Part shown: positions 15,991 to 22,068 of the stretch, piece after piece
Layout of the letters: the number at the start of each line of letters is the position of its first letter
How positions within the stretch are numbered: the first letter of the stretch is position 1
Source of the DNA: a virus
IMG/VR virus record: IMGVR_UViG_3300042338_000284
Coordinates: 1-33,571 of that record
Length of the DNA: 33,571 nucleotides
Strand: one strand, 5' to 3'
The notes under the pieces: model-generated
The model's database searches: none
What the model saw: the letters and a program-made list of their open reading frames with translations, nothing else
What the model was told of the DNA's origin: nothing
Made by a program: the position numbers and the translations under genes

Positions 15991-16832
15991 TGTTGTGCGC
16001 TCCTTTGCGCGTTTCGGATCTTGGTCTTCGCTTCCATCCAACTCTTGGCGCCGGTGATCTGAACCAAGCGGTTCTGACGGTCACCGACCTGCTCTTCTAG
16101 TTCGCTGATCTGAGCCTGGAGCTCGACGACCTGCGACATGGTGTCTTGTACCTCGCCGCTCAGGCTCCATTCAATCGGAGCGGCCAGTTCTTTCAGCACG
16201 GCCTTGTCGGCCTCGCCAGCGCGCGCAATCGGCGGGATGTCGCGGGCGACGTGGTAGTCCAAGAAGTGCTGGATGCGCTCGAGCGCGGCATCGATGAAAC
16301 GCTGGTCGCGGAGCACGTCGAAGTGCTTGATGCCTGGCCAGATCAGCGCGCTGAAGCTCGCGGCCTCGGCGCCGATCACTTCCATGCCGATCTGCGCCTG
16401 CACTTGATACTCCAGCGGGATCGCTTCCTGCCAAGCCTCGGCCTTCCACGGCGCTGGCGCTTTCATCTCGAAGACAGCGCCGAGCGGCAGCTGGTCGCTC
16501 AAGTCCGCGCTGACGATGAGTCCGTCGGGAGTGTACGCCAGCCAGTCAAGGCGTTCGTGTTGGACGATGCCGTCGAGCATCTCAACGCCGCGGCCCGTGG
16601 CGAGCTCGTACAGCTTGCGGTTGAAGGGCTCGCTGTGAATGCCCCACAAGTGCCACGGCTCGACCTTGTTCGGCGGCGCGGCCTTGTTCGTCAATCGCGC
16701 CCACTCGGTCAGCGGGCTCGACCACTTGGGATTCGACACACCAAGGATCGCGGCGGCGGTGCTGCCCGTCACGCGCGAGCGGCGGTATTCGAACCACTCA
16801 GGACTGAGCGGCGCGGCTTTGATCAGCTTCAT
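15987..16832 (-). CDS. exo: YqaJ/lambda Exo-family 5'-3' exonuclease
   Basis: A 281-aa protein starting at 16832, with GAGGAG upstream. Motifs of the YqaJ/lambda Exo fold: an EWFEYRRSRVTGSTAAAILG-type N-terminal substrate segment, the metal ligand Asp in TPDGL (Asp103), then FEMKAP with Glu122 and Lys124, and a Gln-rich helix near EYQVQAQIGM. The last 60 residues are a predicted coiled coil absent from lambda Exo (226 aa). It degrades 5' strands of double-stranded DNA to give 3' tails for the Bet protein encoded next. The gene before it overlaps its start by 35 bases, so translation is coupled. Confidence 0.92.
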   Translation of the reverse strand: MKLIKAAPLSPEWFEYRRSRVTGSTAAAILGVSNPKWSSPLTEWARLTNKAAPPNKVEPWHLWGIHSEPFNRKLYELATGRGVEMLDGIVQHERLDWLAYTPDGLIVSADLSDQLPLGAVFEMKAPAPWKAEAWQEAIPLEYQVQAQIGMEVIGAEAASFSALIWPGIKHFDVLRDQRFIDAALERIQHFLDYHVARDIPPIARAGEADKAVLKELAAPIEWSLSGEVQDTMSQVVELQAQISELEEQVGDRQNRLVQITGAKSWMEAKTKIRNAQRSAQQ

Positions 16833-17085
16833 CGGTCATCTCCTCGTCGTTGGTAAGGTCTTCGATCGTGTTCTCGTCGGCTTCTTGCCAGCCGTCGTCC
16901 CAGCCAAACGCAGCGTTGATCCGCGCTCGCTGTTCGTCGCTCATCCGGCGACGCCCGTAGAGGATGGCGTCGATCGTGCTCTTCGGCAAGCCGGAGTGCA
17001 CGGCGAGGTGCTCGACGCGCCAGTTGCGCGCGTTCATGCCGCCGCGGATGACCCGCGCGTGCATGTGCTTCAACGTCTCCTTCAC
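16798..17085 (-). CDS. Small helix-turn-helix DNA-binding protein
   Basis: A 95-aa protein starting at GTG 17083-17085, overlapping the previous stop (GTGA) and preceded by GAGGAGGTG at good spacing. Residues about 22-60 (EHLAVHSGLPKSTIDAILYG, then RRRMSDEQRARINAAF) have the helix order of lambda-repressor-like HTH domains. The C-terminal 30 residues are very acidic. It is too small for a CI-type repressor and has no cleavage or oligomer domain, so a Cro- or Arc-sized transcription regulator of the early region is more likely. It sits immediately before Exo in the leftward operon. Confidence 0.72.
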   Translation of the reverse strand: MKETLKHMHARVIRGGMNARNWRVEHLAVHSGLPKSTIDAILYGRRRMSDEQRARINAAFGWDDGWQEADENTIEDLTNDEEMTDEADQSRAAQS

Positions 17086-17492
17086 GACTGCACCTCCTCG
17101 GCCTCGACCTCGACCTCGATCGGCAGCTCGACCCACGCTTGCAGGTACACGATGCGCGGCAGCGGCATCTGCTGCTCGACACAATCTTGTTGCAGCCAGC
17201 CGATGCGCTCATGGAACTCATCGGTCTTGACGACATCGTTCACGCCTTCGCTGGCGAGCTGGAACGTGGTCCACGCGCCATTACCGCCGACGATCGCGGG
17301 CACGCGAATCTGGACCTTGCACGGCGCAGGGATGGAAAAGCGCGACTCGCGGATCGCCGCCGAGCGGATCTGCGCGCCGAAGCAAACGAAGCACAGGTTC
17401 CGGATCGTCTCGTAGAACAGATCGCCGCCATCACGCATCGGCACGGCGAGGTCGCGGCAGTTGTCGTTCTTGGCACACTCACAGCACTTCAT
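17082..17492 (-). CDS. Hypothetical Cys-rich protein, probable zinc binder
   Basis: A 136-aa protein starting at 17492, with GAGGAG upstream. The N-terminus MKCCECAKNDNC has Cys at 3, 4, 6 and 12, and a second CxxC (CFVC) lies near residues 34-37, so two half-sites for a metal are present. The middle (residues 50-90) is a beta segment and the end (LPIEVEVEAEEVQS) is acidic. No family is recognised. It belongs to the coupled leftward early operon: its stop is shared with the HTH gene's GTG and its start lies within the end of the gene before. Confidence 0.68.
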   Translation of the reverse strand: MKCCECAKNDNCRDLAVPMRDGGDLFYETIRNLCFVCFGAQIRSAAIRESRFSIPAPCKVQIRVPAIVGGNGAWTTFQLASEGVNDVVKTDEFHERIGWLQQDCVEQQMPLPRIVYLQAWVELPIEVEVEAEEVQS

Positions 17493-17793
17493 TGGCAATC
17501 TCCTCAGGTAGGTAAAAGGACATGGATTCAATCCCACAGCGTTCAATGTGATCGTAGACCTCGCGGTCACTTTTGGCGAGGCGAATGATCTCTTCGCCGT
17601 CGCCAAGGCCGATCACGTAGCCTTGCTCTTTCAACATCCCCAGCCAGTCGATCTCGTCGAGGACGCAATCGCCTTCCCACGCAAGCCACTCGCGCTGGCG
17701 GTACGTCAGGTTGTCGTCGAGCCACAGGCGGAACCAGTTTTCGTCGCGCAGCGGCAGCTCGACGGTCAGTTGCAGGGGGAATTGATACTTCAC
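17479..17793 (-). CDS. Hypothetical acidic protein, 104 aa
   Basis: Start GTG at 17791-17793 overlaps the previous stop (GTGA); no other start fits. The product opens with a strand (KYQFPLQLTVELPL), continues with Trp-rich helices (ENWFRLWLDDNLTYRQREWL, then AWEGDCVLDEIDWL) and ends in a Glu/Asp-rich helix. It is strongly acidic and cytoplasmic by appearance. No motif is recognised. As an early, small acidic protein it could be a host-takeover or anti-defence factor, but this is inference from place and charge only. Confidence 0.62.
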   Translation of the reverse strand: MKYQFPLQLTVELPLRDENWFRLWLDDNLTYRQREWLAWEGDCVLDEIDWLGMLKEQGYVIGLGDGEEIIRLAKSDREVYDHIERCGIESMSFYLPEEIANEVL

Positions 17794-17918
17794 TTTGTCA
17801 CCGCCTCGACGATGCCGACCACGAAGGGCTCGAGCAGGTCCGCCACGTGCATGGCAAAGAAGAAGCATCCCGCGACAAAGATCAGCGCCACGGGCGAGTC
17901 GTCCTTGCGGCGCTTCAC
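17790..17918 (-). CDS. Very small membrane protein (42 aa)
   Basis: GTG at 17916-17918 overlaps the previous stop (GTGA) and its own stop overlaps the next GTG. The product starts VKRRKDDSP, then has one long hydrophobic segment (VALIFVAGCFFFAMHVADLL) and a short tail (EPFVVGIVEAVTK). The basic N-terminus predicts N-in topology. With the 32-aa protein near SSB it is one of two single-pass peptides in this operon. A holin-like or superinfection-exclusion role is possible, but nothing in the sequence fixes it. Confidence 0.6.
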   Translation of the reverse strand: MKRRKDDSPVALIFVAGCFFFAMHVADLLEPFVVGIVEAVTK

Positions 17919-18283
17919 GAGACACCGCCTTCGTCGTACGCGTCGGCGAGGTTGCGGAAATAAGCGAGGCGATCGGCTGCGGCGTCGATCGCGTCGTCGC
18001 AAGCCTCGTCAAGCGCGCGCTGGAACGCGGCCTGATCGCCGCTATCGACCCACGCCTTCGCCATGTTGGCGATGTGGCAGTTGTAGGACTGGTTGCGCCA
18101 CACGGCGTCGCCGAACCTTTTGGGTTTCACCGAAAAGCCCTGCGCCGCCATGCCCGCGACGATGTTCTCAACGAGCAAATCCGAAATGTCGTCGAAGATG
18201 TCGGCGTCGTAGAGGTCGCGCGCGTCGAGCCGCTCGGCGAGGATGCTGTCGGGGGCGAGGAATACGGTCGTCGTGTTGATCAT
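17915..18283 (-). CDS. Hypothetical acidic protein, first gene of leftward early operon
   Basis: A 122-aa protein. The start at 18283 (MINTTTVF) is chosen because AAGGAG sits 7 bases upstream; an ATG two codons earlier would touch that site. It is helical and markedly acidic (runs such as ARDLYDADIFDD and DEACDDAIDAAAD). As the promoter-proximal gene of a divergent early operon it is a good candidate for an early host-modifying protein, for example a DNA-mimic or inhibitor. No homologue is recognised and this role is inferred from charge and position. Confidence 0.62.
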   Translation of the reverse strand: MINTTTVFLAPDSILAERLDARDLYDADIFDDISDLLVENIVAGMAAQGFSVKPKRFGDAVWRNQSYNCHIANMAKAWVDSGDQAAFQRALDEACDDAIDAAADRLAYFRNLADAYDEGGVS

Positions 18284-18523
18284 GGTCATCTCCTTGTCGT
18301 TGTACCGCGCCGCGATGTGCTGCGCTTGTGACTGTGTATACGGCACGTTTCGAGGTTTAGTTCACCTGTTTCTCGCTTTTCGTCCAACTTCCCGCCTTTG
18401 GGAAAGCGTTGCAGGGCTGGAAAAGGGCCTCGCAGGACCGTACGAAGGCACCCGCAGGGCAAAGAAGAAGGCCAGCGGGGGGTCCGCCAGCCTTCGAGGA
18501 ATCGCCCCGCCACAGGGTGAGAG
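18284..18523. promoter_or_regulatory. Divergent early control region
   Basis: About 240 bases separate the leftward operon (start 18283) from the rightward operon (start 18524), so divergent promoters must lie here or read through it. A TGTATAC palindromic patch around 18334-18340 gives a TATACA on the minus strand that could be a -10 element, but no good -35 lies at 16-18 bases. No rightward promoter could be picked with confidence. A clear stem-loop (18467-18495) lies in the rightward leader. No gene is seen in this stretch. Confidence 0.55.
18467..18495 (+). promoter_or_regulatory. Leader stem-loop of the rightward early operon
   Basis: GAAGGC (18467-18472) pairs with GCCTTC (18490-18495) and GCGG (18475-18478) with CCGC (18484-18487), around a symmetric CA/CA internal loop and a GGGGT apex. 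It ends 28 bases before the first ATG. It may influence transcription or translation of the replication operon; no U-tract follows. Confidence 0.45.
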
Positions 18524-18838
18524 ATGACGAAGCGATCTAGGGCCAGCATAGCGGGCTGGCAGGTTCCCAACAAACTCCCGCAGGGCTTCCGCCTGCACGT
18601 CGAGGCACGGGCATCGCAGCCGCTGACGGCGCTGCCTGATGAGGTGACCGTCGAGGCCACGGCTACGCTCTCGCGCGGCGAGGCCGTCGGGCGCGCATAC
18701 ACCGTGCTGCTGCGGCTTTCGGCAAGCGACGAGCAAGCGTGCATCAGCCGCCTTCTGCACCTCGCGGACAGCGGGGCGATGCGCGACCTGCCGGTGCTGT
18801 TGAAGGTCGGCTGGAAGTCGCTGGAGGTGCTGCCGTGA
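18524..18838 (+). CDS. Hypothetical protein, first gene of rightward replication operon
   Basis: A 104-aa protein from ATG 18524, with GGTGAGAG just upstream as a weak ribosome binding site. It is basic at the N-terminus (MTKRSRASIAGW), with alternating strands in the middle (FRLHVEARAS, EVTVEATATLSRGE) and a C-terminal helix pair. No motif is recognised. Its stop overlaps the next GTG (GTGA), so it is coupled to the following genes. Position at the head of the replication operon suggests an early accessory role. Confidence 0.65.
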   Translation: MTKRSRASIAGWQVPNKLPQGFRLHVEARASQPLTALPDEVTVEATATLSRGEAVGRAYTVLLRLSASDEQACISRLLHLADSGAMRDLPVLLKVGWKSLEVLP

Positions 18839-19155
18839 CTACGCCCAGAAAGCTCTCGAAGGAGCAGCGCAAGCGCAACACCGCTGTGCAGCTCGCGCGC
18901 GACGCGCGTCTGCGGGCCGAGATGTCAGACCTGCCCTACCAAAGCGAGCTCACGATTGCTCGCCGCCTCGCAGCCTTGCGCCAAGCGACCAAGGCCTTCG
19001 GCGATGCGCAGCAAGCCATCGTGGCCGCGCAAGACCTGCCGACCATTCAGCGGATCACCGCGGAGCTCCCGCGGCTCCAGCTCGAGGTCGTGCGCTGCCG
19101 CGTCGCCCTTGGGATGCCCGCGCAAGCTCAGATGCCGCTTGGACGGAGGTCGTAA
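18835..19155 (+). CDS. Hypothetical helical protein, 106 aa
   Basis: Starts at GTG 18835 within the GTGA overlap and ends in a TAATG overlap with the initiator gene. The N-terminus is strongly basic (TPRKLSKEQRKRNTAVQLAR) and the rest forms long Ala/Arg/Gln-rich helices, so a nucleic-acid-associated helical bundle is plausible. No family is recognised. It lies directly before the replication initiator and has a good GGAGG near its 3' end that serves the next gene. Confidence 0.62.
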   Translation: MTTPRKLSKEQRKRNTAVQLARDARLRAEMSDLPYQSELTIARRLAALRQATKAFGDAQQAIVAAQDLPTIQRITAELPRLQLEVVRCRVALGMPAQAQMPLGRRS

Positions 19156-20030
19156 TGAGCCACCCTTATGATCGGTACATGCCGTTCTTCGGAGCCGACT
19201 TCTACGAGTCCGAGAACGTGCTTTGCATGAGCCTTGCGGGGCAAGCCGTGTATCTTCGCGCCCTGTGGTATCAGTGGAAGCACGAGTCGCTGCCGACCGA
19301 GCTTGAGCGCCTTGCGCGCGTACTCGGCATCGGCCTCGACGAGATGCAGCGGCTCTGGCCTGAGATCCAGCCCTGCTTTGAGGTCGTGGACGGTCGCCTT
19401 CTCAACGTTCGATGTGCCGTCCAACGAGAGCGCATCCTCGTTACCGCTAAGGCAGCGTCCAAGGCGGGAAAGGCAAGCGCCGCCAAACGCTCGTCCAACG
19501 CAGAGGCAACGCCCGTTGAACGCCCGTTCAACGCTCGTTCAACGCCCGTTCAACCAGAAGAGGAGAGGAGAGGAGAAGAGAGAAGAGAAATACAAGAACC
19601 CCCTCTTCCCCCTACGGGGGATGCCCCCGCAGACGAAGCCAAGCCCGCCAAGCGCCGCAAGGCCGAGACGTGGCAGGCCGTCCTCGAGCAGCCGGAGTTT
19701 GCGACCCTCAAGGCTGATCCCGCCTTCGCCCTCGCGTGGCAGGACTGGGTGAAGCACTGCCGGACAGCTGGAAGCAAGGCCAAGGAGCCGCAAGGCATCC
19801 GCGCTGCCAAGATCTTCCGCGAGGCGATGCGCGAAGGATCCGCGCGCTACGCTCGAGCTATCGAGCAAGCCATCATCCACAACTGGCAGGGCATCTGGGT
19901 GCGCGACGACGCTCGCCCAGCCCAACAGGCCGCAGCGCAGCCGCGAAACGCCTCGCAACGCAATCTCGACATCCTTCAATCGAGCTTTGAAAAGCTCGGC
20001 ATCATCGGAACGCAGGAGCGCCTACTATGA
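19155..20030 (+). CDS. Replication initiator-like protein (DUF1376 N-terminus, lambda O-like organisation)
   Basis: A 291-aa protein from ATG 19155 (TAATG overlap, GGAGG upstream). Residues 1-90 resemble DUF1376: YMPFFGADFYES, LAGQAVYLRALWYQWKHES, LPTELERLARVLG and a CFEVVDGRLLN close, a winged-helix-like module common in phage replication proteins. Residues about 105-155 form a low-complexity linker (SSNAEATPVERPFNARSTPV, then a Glu/Arg run) whose DNA carries an iteron array and a purine tract. The C-terminal part (about 165-291) is a helical domain with QDWVKHCRTAG and AARIF-like segments. DNA-binding N-terminus, origin in the linker and a C-terminal partner domain match the plan of lambda O. 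The following gene may be the helicase loader. Confidence 0.82.
   Translation: MSHPYDRYMPFFGADFYESENVLCMSLAGQAVYLRALWYQWKHESLPTELERLARVLGIGLDEMQRLWPEIQPCFEVVDGRLLNVRCAVQRERILVTAKAASKAGKASAAKRSSNAEATPVERPFNARSTPVQPEEERRGEERREIQEPPLPPTGDAPADEAKPAKRRKAETWQAVLEQPEFATLKADPAFALAWQDWVKHCRTAGSKAKEPQGIRAAKIFREAMREGSARYARAIEQAIIHNWQGIWVRDDARPAQQAAAQPRNASQRNLDILQSSFEKLGIIGTQERLL
19486..19590 (+). other. Putative replication origin: 11-bp iterons plus purine tract inside the initiator gene
   Basis: Units of the form AACGCCCGTTC repeat at an exact 11-bp period from 19486: AACGCTCGTCC, AACGCAGAGGC (degenerate), AACGCCCGTTG, AACGCCCGTTC, AACGCTCGTTC and AACGCCCGTTC, ending at 19551. CGTTGAACG (19514-19522) and CGTTCAACG (19525-19533) also form a perfect 9-bp dyad. 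Then comes an uninterrupted 35-base purine run (19556-19590). Eleven is not a multiple of three, so the repeat is not an amino acid repeat; it matches about one DNA turn, placing sites on one face. In lambda the origin also lies in gene O, as iterons followed by a strand-asymmetric purine-rich region. Confidence 0.78.
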
Positions 20031-20416
20031 CCGACAAGAGCAAGATCATCTCTCAGTGCCTCGCCCTCATCTCTGCAACCTACGCCGCGAAGTTCCCGAC
20101 GAACGAATACACCGCTGGCGTTTGGATCGTACTGCTCGACGACATCCCGCCCGACGAGCTGCAGGCCGTGGTGATCGACTGGTGCCGCACAATGGACTGG
20201 CCGCCGACTCCAGCCGAGCTACGCAAGCGATGCCCGTCTCAATGCAAATGCGGGCAGTGCATTTCGTGCAAGCGCAAGATCGCGCAACAGATCATCCAGC
20301 GCGGCGCAGCCAAGCGACTGAACGGCAGCGGGTCGTACGGCATTGAGCCGAGCGACTGGGCGCTTTTCCGCGATTCGCGCAACCGACTCGGGCCCGCGCA
20401 AGAGGACGGTGAGTGA
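20027..20416 (+). CDS. Putative helicase loader-like protein with Cys cluster
   Basis: A 129-aa protein whose ATG overlaps the initiator stop (ATGA). Residues about 8-68 (LALISATYAAKFPTNEYTAG, VWIVLLDDIPPDEL, VVIDWCRTMDWPPTPAELRK) resemble the N-terminal helical domain of the SPP1 gp39/G40P helicase-loader family, which has the same position after an initiator. A cysteine cluster follows (Cys69, 73, 75, 78, 81), probably binding zinc. It is placed directly after the lambda O-like gene, where lambda has P, so loading of the host DnaB helicase is the likely job. Similarity is by pattern only. Confidence 0.62.
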   Translation: MTDKSKIISQCLALISATYAAKFPTNEYTAGVWIVLLDDIPPDELQAVVIDWCRTMDWPPTPAELRKRCPSQCKCGQCISCKRKIAQQIIQRGAAKRLNGSGSYGIEPSDWALFRDSRNRLGPAQEDGE

Positions 20417-20664
20417 TGTACGAGCAAACGAAGTACCGTCATCGGCTCGAGCTTTCGCGCCAGCTGTTCGATCAGCTGCTCGGCAGCAAGCGCAAGATGT
20501 TCCGCGCTCGTCTCAGCAAGTATCGCAGCGACTACATCACCCTCGACGGCGGCGAGGTTGTGCGCTCCATCTGGAGGAGCTGGAAAGCGCATAACTGGAT
20601 CTACCAAGTGGACGGCGAGCTCTGGGCAATCACGCATCCGGCGGACAGGCTGAAGTGGGAATGA
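20416..20664 (+). CDS. Hypothetical basic protein in replication operon
   Basis: An 82-aa protein starting at ATG 20416 in a TGATG overlap (GTG 20413 would add one residue). It is rich in Arg, Lys, Trp and Tyr (KYRHRLELSRQLFDQLLGSK, RKMFRARLSKYRSD, SIWRSWKAHNWIYQVDGELW). The high positive charge and short length suggest a nucleic-acid-binding accessory protein. No family is recognised. Its stop overlaps the RusA-like gene start (ATGA), so the two are translated together. Confidence 0.62.
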   Translation: MYEQTKYRHRLELSRQLFDQLLGSKRKMFRARLSKYRSDYITLDGGEVVRSIWRSWKAHNWIYQVDGELWAITHPADRLKWE

Positions 20665-21098
20665 TGCGCAACCACAAGTTCTTTGTCGTCGGCAAGCCCG
20701 AAACGCAGGGCTCTATGCGCGGCTTCGTCGTGAACAACCGAGCGATCTTGACCTCGACCAACAAGCGACTCAAAAGCTGGCGCTTCAATGTGGCCGAAAC
20801 TGCGCTGGCAAACGGCTGGGGCCATGAACTCATTGACGGGCCCGTGCGTCTCGACCTCGACTTCCGCGTGCGCCGTCCGCTCGCGCACTACGGCAAGGCA
20901 GGGCTCAAGGCCAACGCGCCAAAGCACCCGCACACCCACGTCGGCGACCTCGACAAGCTGATACGCGCGATTGGTGATGCGCTCACCGACGTAGTTTGGA
21001 CCGACGATCGGCGCATCGTGGACATCCTCGCGTGCAAGTCGTACGCCGAGCACAAGGCCAGCGAGGGCGTCTACATCATCATCACGGAGCTTGAATGA
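20661..21098 (+). CDS. RusA-family Holliday junction resolvase
   Basis: A 145-aa protein starting at ATG 20661 (ATGA overlap; ATG 20664 is an alternative). It matches RusA in order: FFVVGKPETQGSMR at the N-terminus, RLDLDFRVRRP in the middle, then HVGDLDKLIRAIGDALTDVVW and TDDRRIVD. The acidic metal-binding residues are Asp96, Asp98 and Asp115/116. RusA cleaves four-way junctions, resolving intermediates made by Bet and Exo or branched DNA before packaging. Length is normal for the family (about 120-145 aa). It lies just before the terminase genes. Confidence 0.92.
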   Translation: MMRNHKFFVVGKPETQGSMRGFVVNNRAILTSTNKRLKSWRFNVAETALANGWGHELIDGPVRLDLDFRVRRPLAHYGKAGLKANAPKHPHTHVGDLDKLIRAIGDALTDVVWTDDRRIVDILACKSYAEHKASEGVYIIITELE

Positions 21099-21379
21099 CC
21101 GAGAACAAAGATGCGCTCAAGCTGGCTTTCCTGCTCGACCTTCTCGACGGTCAGCACAAACGCCGCCGCGAGTTCTTCTGGCTCGCGCGAATCGACACCG
21201 ACTGGATGCATGTTGAAGGAACCAAGCTCGACGTGAGCAGCTCGCAGCTGCGCAAGTGGATCTCCTCGCTGTGGATCGAGTACCGCCGCGAGGGTGATAG
21301 GATGCGAGTCCAGATCCTCAACGAAGGCCGCGACGCGGCAAGGAACGCTCTCAGGCAACATGGCAAGACCGCGAAGTGA
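21095..21379 (+). CDS. Hypothetical protein between resolvase and small terminase
   Basis: A 94-aa protein, ATG overlapping the RusA stop (ATGA). It is helical with a conspicuous RREFFWLARIDTDWMHVEGT segment near 29-47 and a basic C-terminus (ARNALRQHGKTAK). The 3' end overlaps the small terminase start by 20 bases. No motif is recognised. It may be the last gene of the replication run or an accessory to packaging. Confidence 0.6.
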   Translation: MTENKDALKLAFLLDLLDGQHKRRREFFWLARIDTDWMHVEGTKLDVSSSQLRKWISSLWIEYRREGDRMRVQILNEGRDAARNALRQHGKTAK

Positions 21380-21743
21380 AATGACCGACGAGGTGATCGA
21401 GCGCATTTTGGCGGCGATCAGGCTTGGTCTACATCCACAAAGAGCAGCCGAAGCGAATGGTGTCGCTGCTTCAACACTGAAGTCGCACAAGAAGCGTCAC
21501 CCTGAGTTTGCGTCCTTGATAAAAGAGGCCGAGGCCATCGCTGAGAGCACCTTCCTCGGCAAGATCATGCGGCACACCGACGACCAGTGGACCGCGTGCG
21601 CTTGGATGCTCGAGCGCCGCTGGCCCGAGCGTTGGGCCAAGCGTGAAGCCCCGATCACCTCCAACGAGGCGCGCGACATGGTGAACCGGCTGCGCGCCGC
21701 TGCCCAGTTCGTCAACGACACGATCCCGAAGGAGCCGAGCTAG
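21360..21743 (+). CDS. terS: Terminase small subunit (HTH, DNA recognition)
   Basis: A 127-aa protein. The start at 21360 (MARPRSEMTDE) is chosen because it opens like many small terminases; an upstream frame to 21294 lies inside the previous gene. An HTH is visible at about residues 8-50 (TDEVIERILAAIRLG, HPQRAAEANGVAASTLKSH, KKRHPEFASLIKEAEA), followed by WMLERRWPERWAKR and a C-terminal helix for ring assembly or contact with the large subunit. It would bind the packaging site and deliver DNA to the motor encoded at 22068-23426. Two tiny genes lie between the subunits. Confidence 0.82.
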   Translation: MARPRSEMTDEVIERILAAIRLGLHPQRAAEANGVAASTLKSHKKRHPEFASLIKEAEAIAESTFLGKIMRHTDDQWTACAWMLERRWPERWAKREAPITSNEARDMVNRLRAAAQFVNDTIPKEPS

Positions 21744-21907
21744 TGGAAGACTACAACACTTGGACCGACGCTCAGTTGTTTGAAGAGATTGATCGTCTCA
21801 TCACTTCGATCGCGTCTGGCACTTCGCAAGATCCGACCGTGACCGCAGCCGCGATGCGCACGGTGCATGAAATGTTCGCGGTCATCAACGCGAGGCACAA
21901 TCCATGA
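21743..21907 (+). CDS. Small hypothetical protein between terminase genes (54 aa)
   Basis: GTG at 21743-21745 overlaps the small terminase stop, and TGA at 21905-21907 overlaps the next ATG. The product begins MEDYNTWTDAQLFEEIDRLI and has one or two helices with no motif. The perfect coupling on both sides argues that it is a real gene. It may be a packaging accessory; nothing in the sequence defines it. Confidence 0.55.
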   Translation: MEDYNTWTDAQLFEEIDRLITSIASGTSQDPTVTAAAMRTVHEMFAVINARHNP

Positions 21908-22068
21908 AAGACCTGTCCAAAATGACCGAAGAAGAGATCCGCGCTGAGATCTCGCTTCAGGAATACAAGGCCGACGAAACACAGGCGTTGGACATTTCGA
22001 CGCTGTTTCTGATCCTGCGCACGCTTATTGAGCTTTGGCGCGAGCTTGATCGGCGGCGTCAAAAGTAG
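21904..22068 (+). CDS. Small hypothetical protein between terminase genes (54 aa)
   Basis: ATG 21904 overlaps the previous stop, and TAG 22066-22068 overlaps the GTG of the large terminase. The product starts MKDLSKMTEEEIRAEISLQE, then has a hydrophobic helix (LDISTLFLILRTLIELW) and a basic end (RELDRRRQK). The middle could be a peripheral membrane helix or a buried packing helix. No family is recognised. Confidence 0.55.
   Translation: MKDLSKMTEEEIRAEISLQEYKADETQALDISTLFLILRTLIELWRELDRRRQK

Noticed and set aside
16798-17085. HTH protein as a lysogeny repressor
   Set aside because: It is only 95 aa, lies in the middle of an early operon and there is no integrase, so a CI-like role has no support.
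19486-19551. Short direct repeats as a CRISPR array
   Set aside because: Units are 11 bp with no spacers and lie within a coding gene next to a purine tract, which fits iterons rather than CRISPR.
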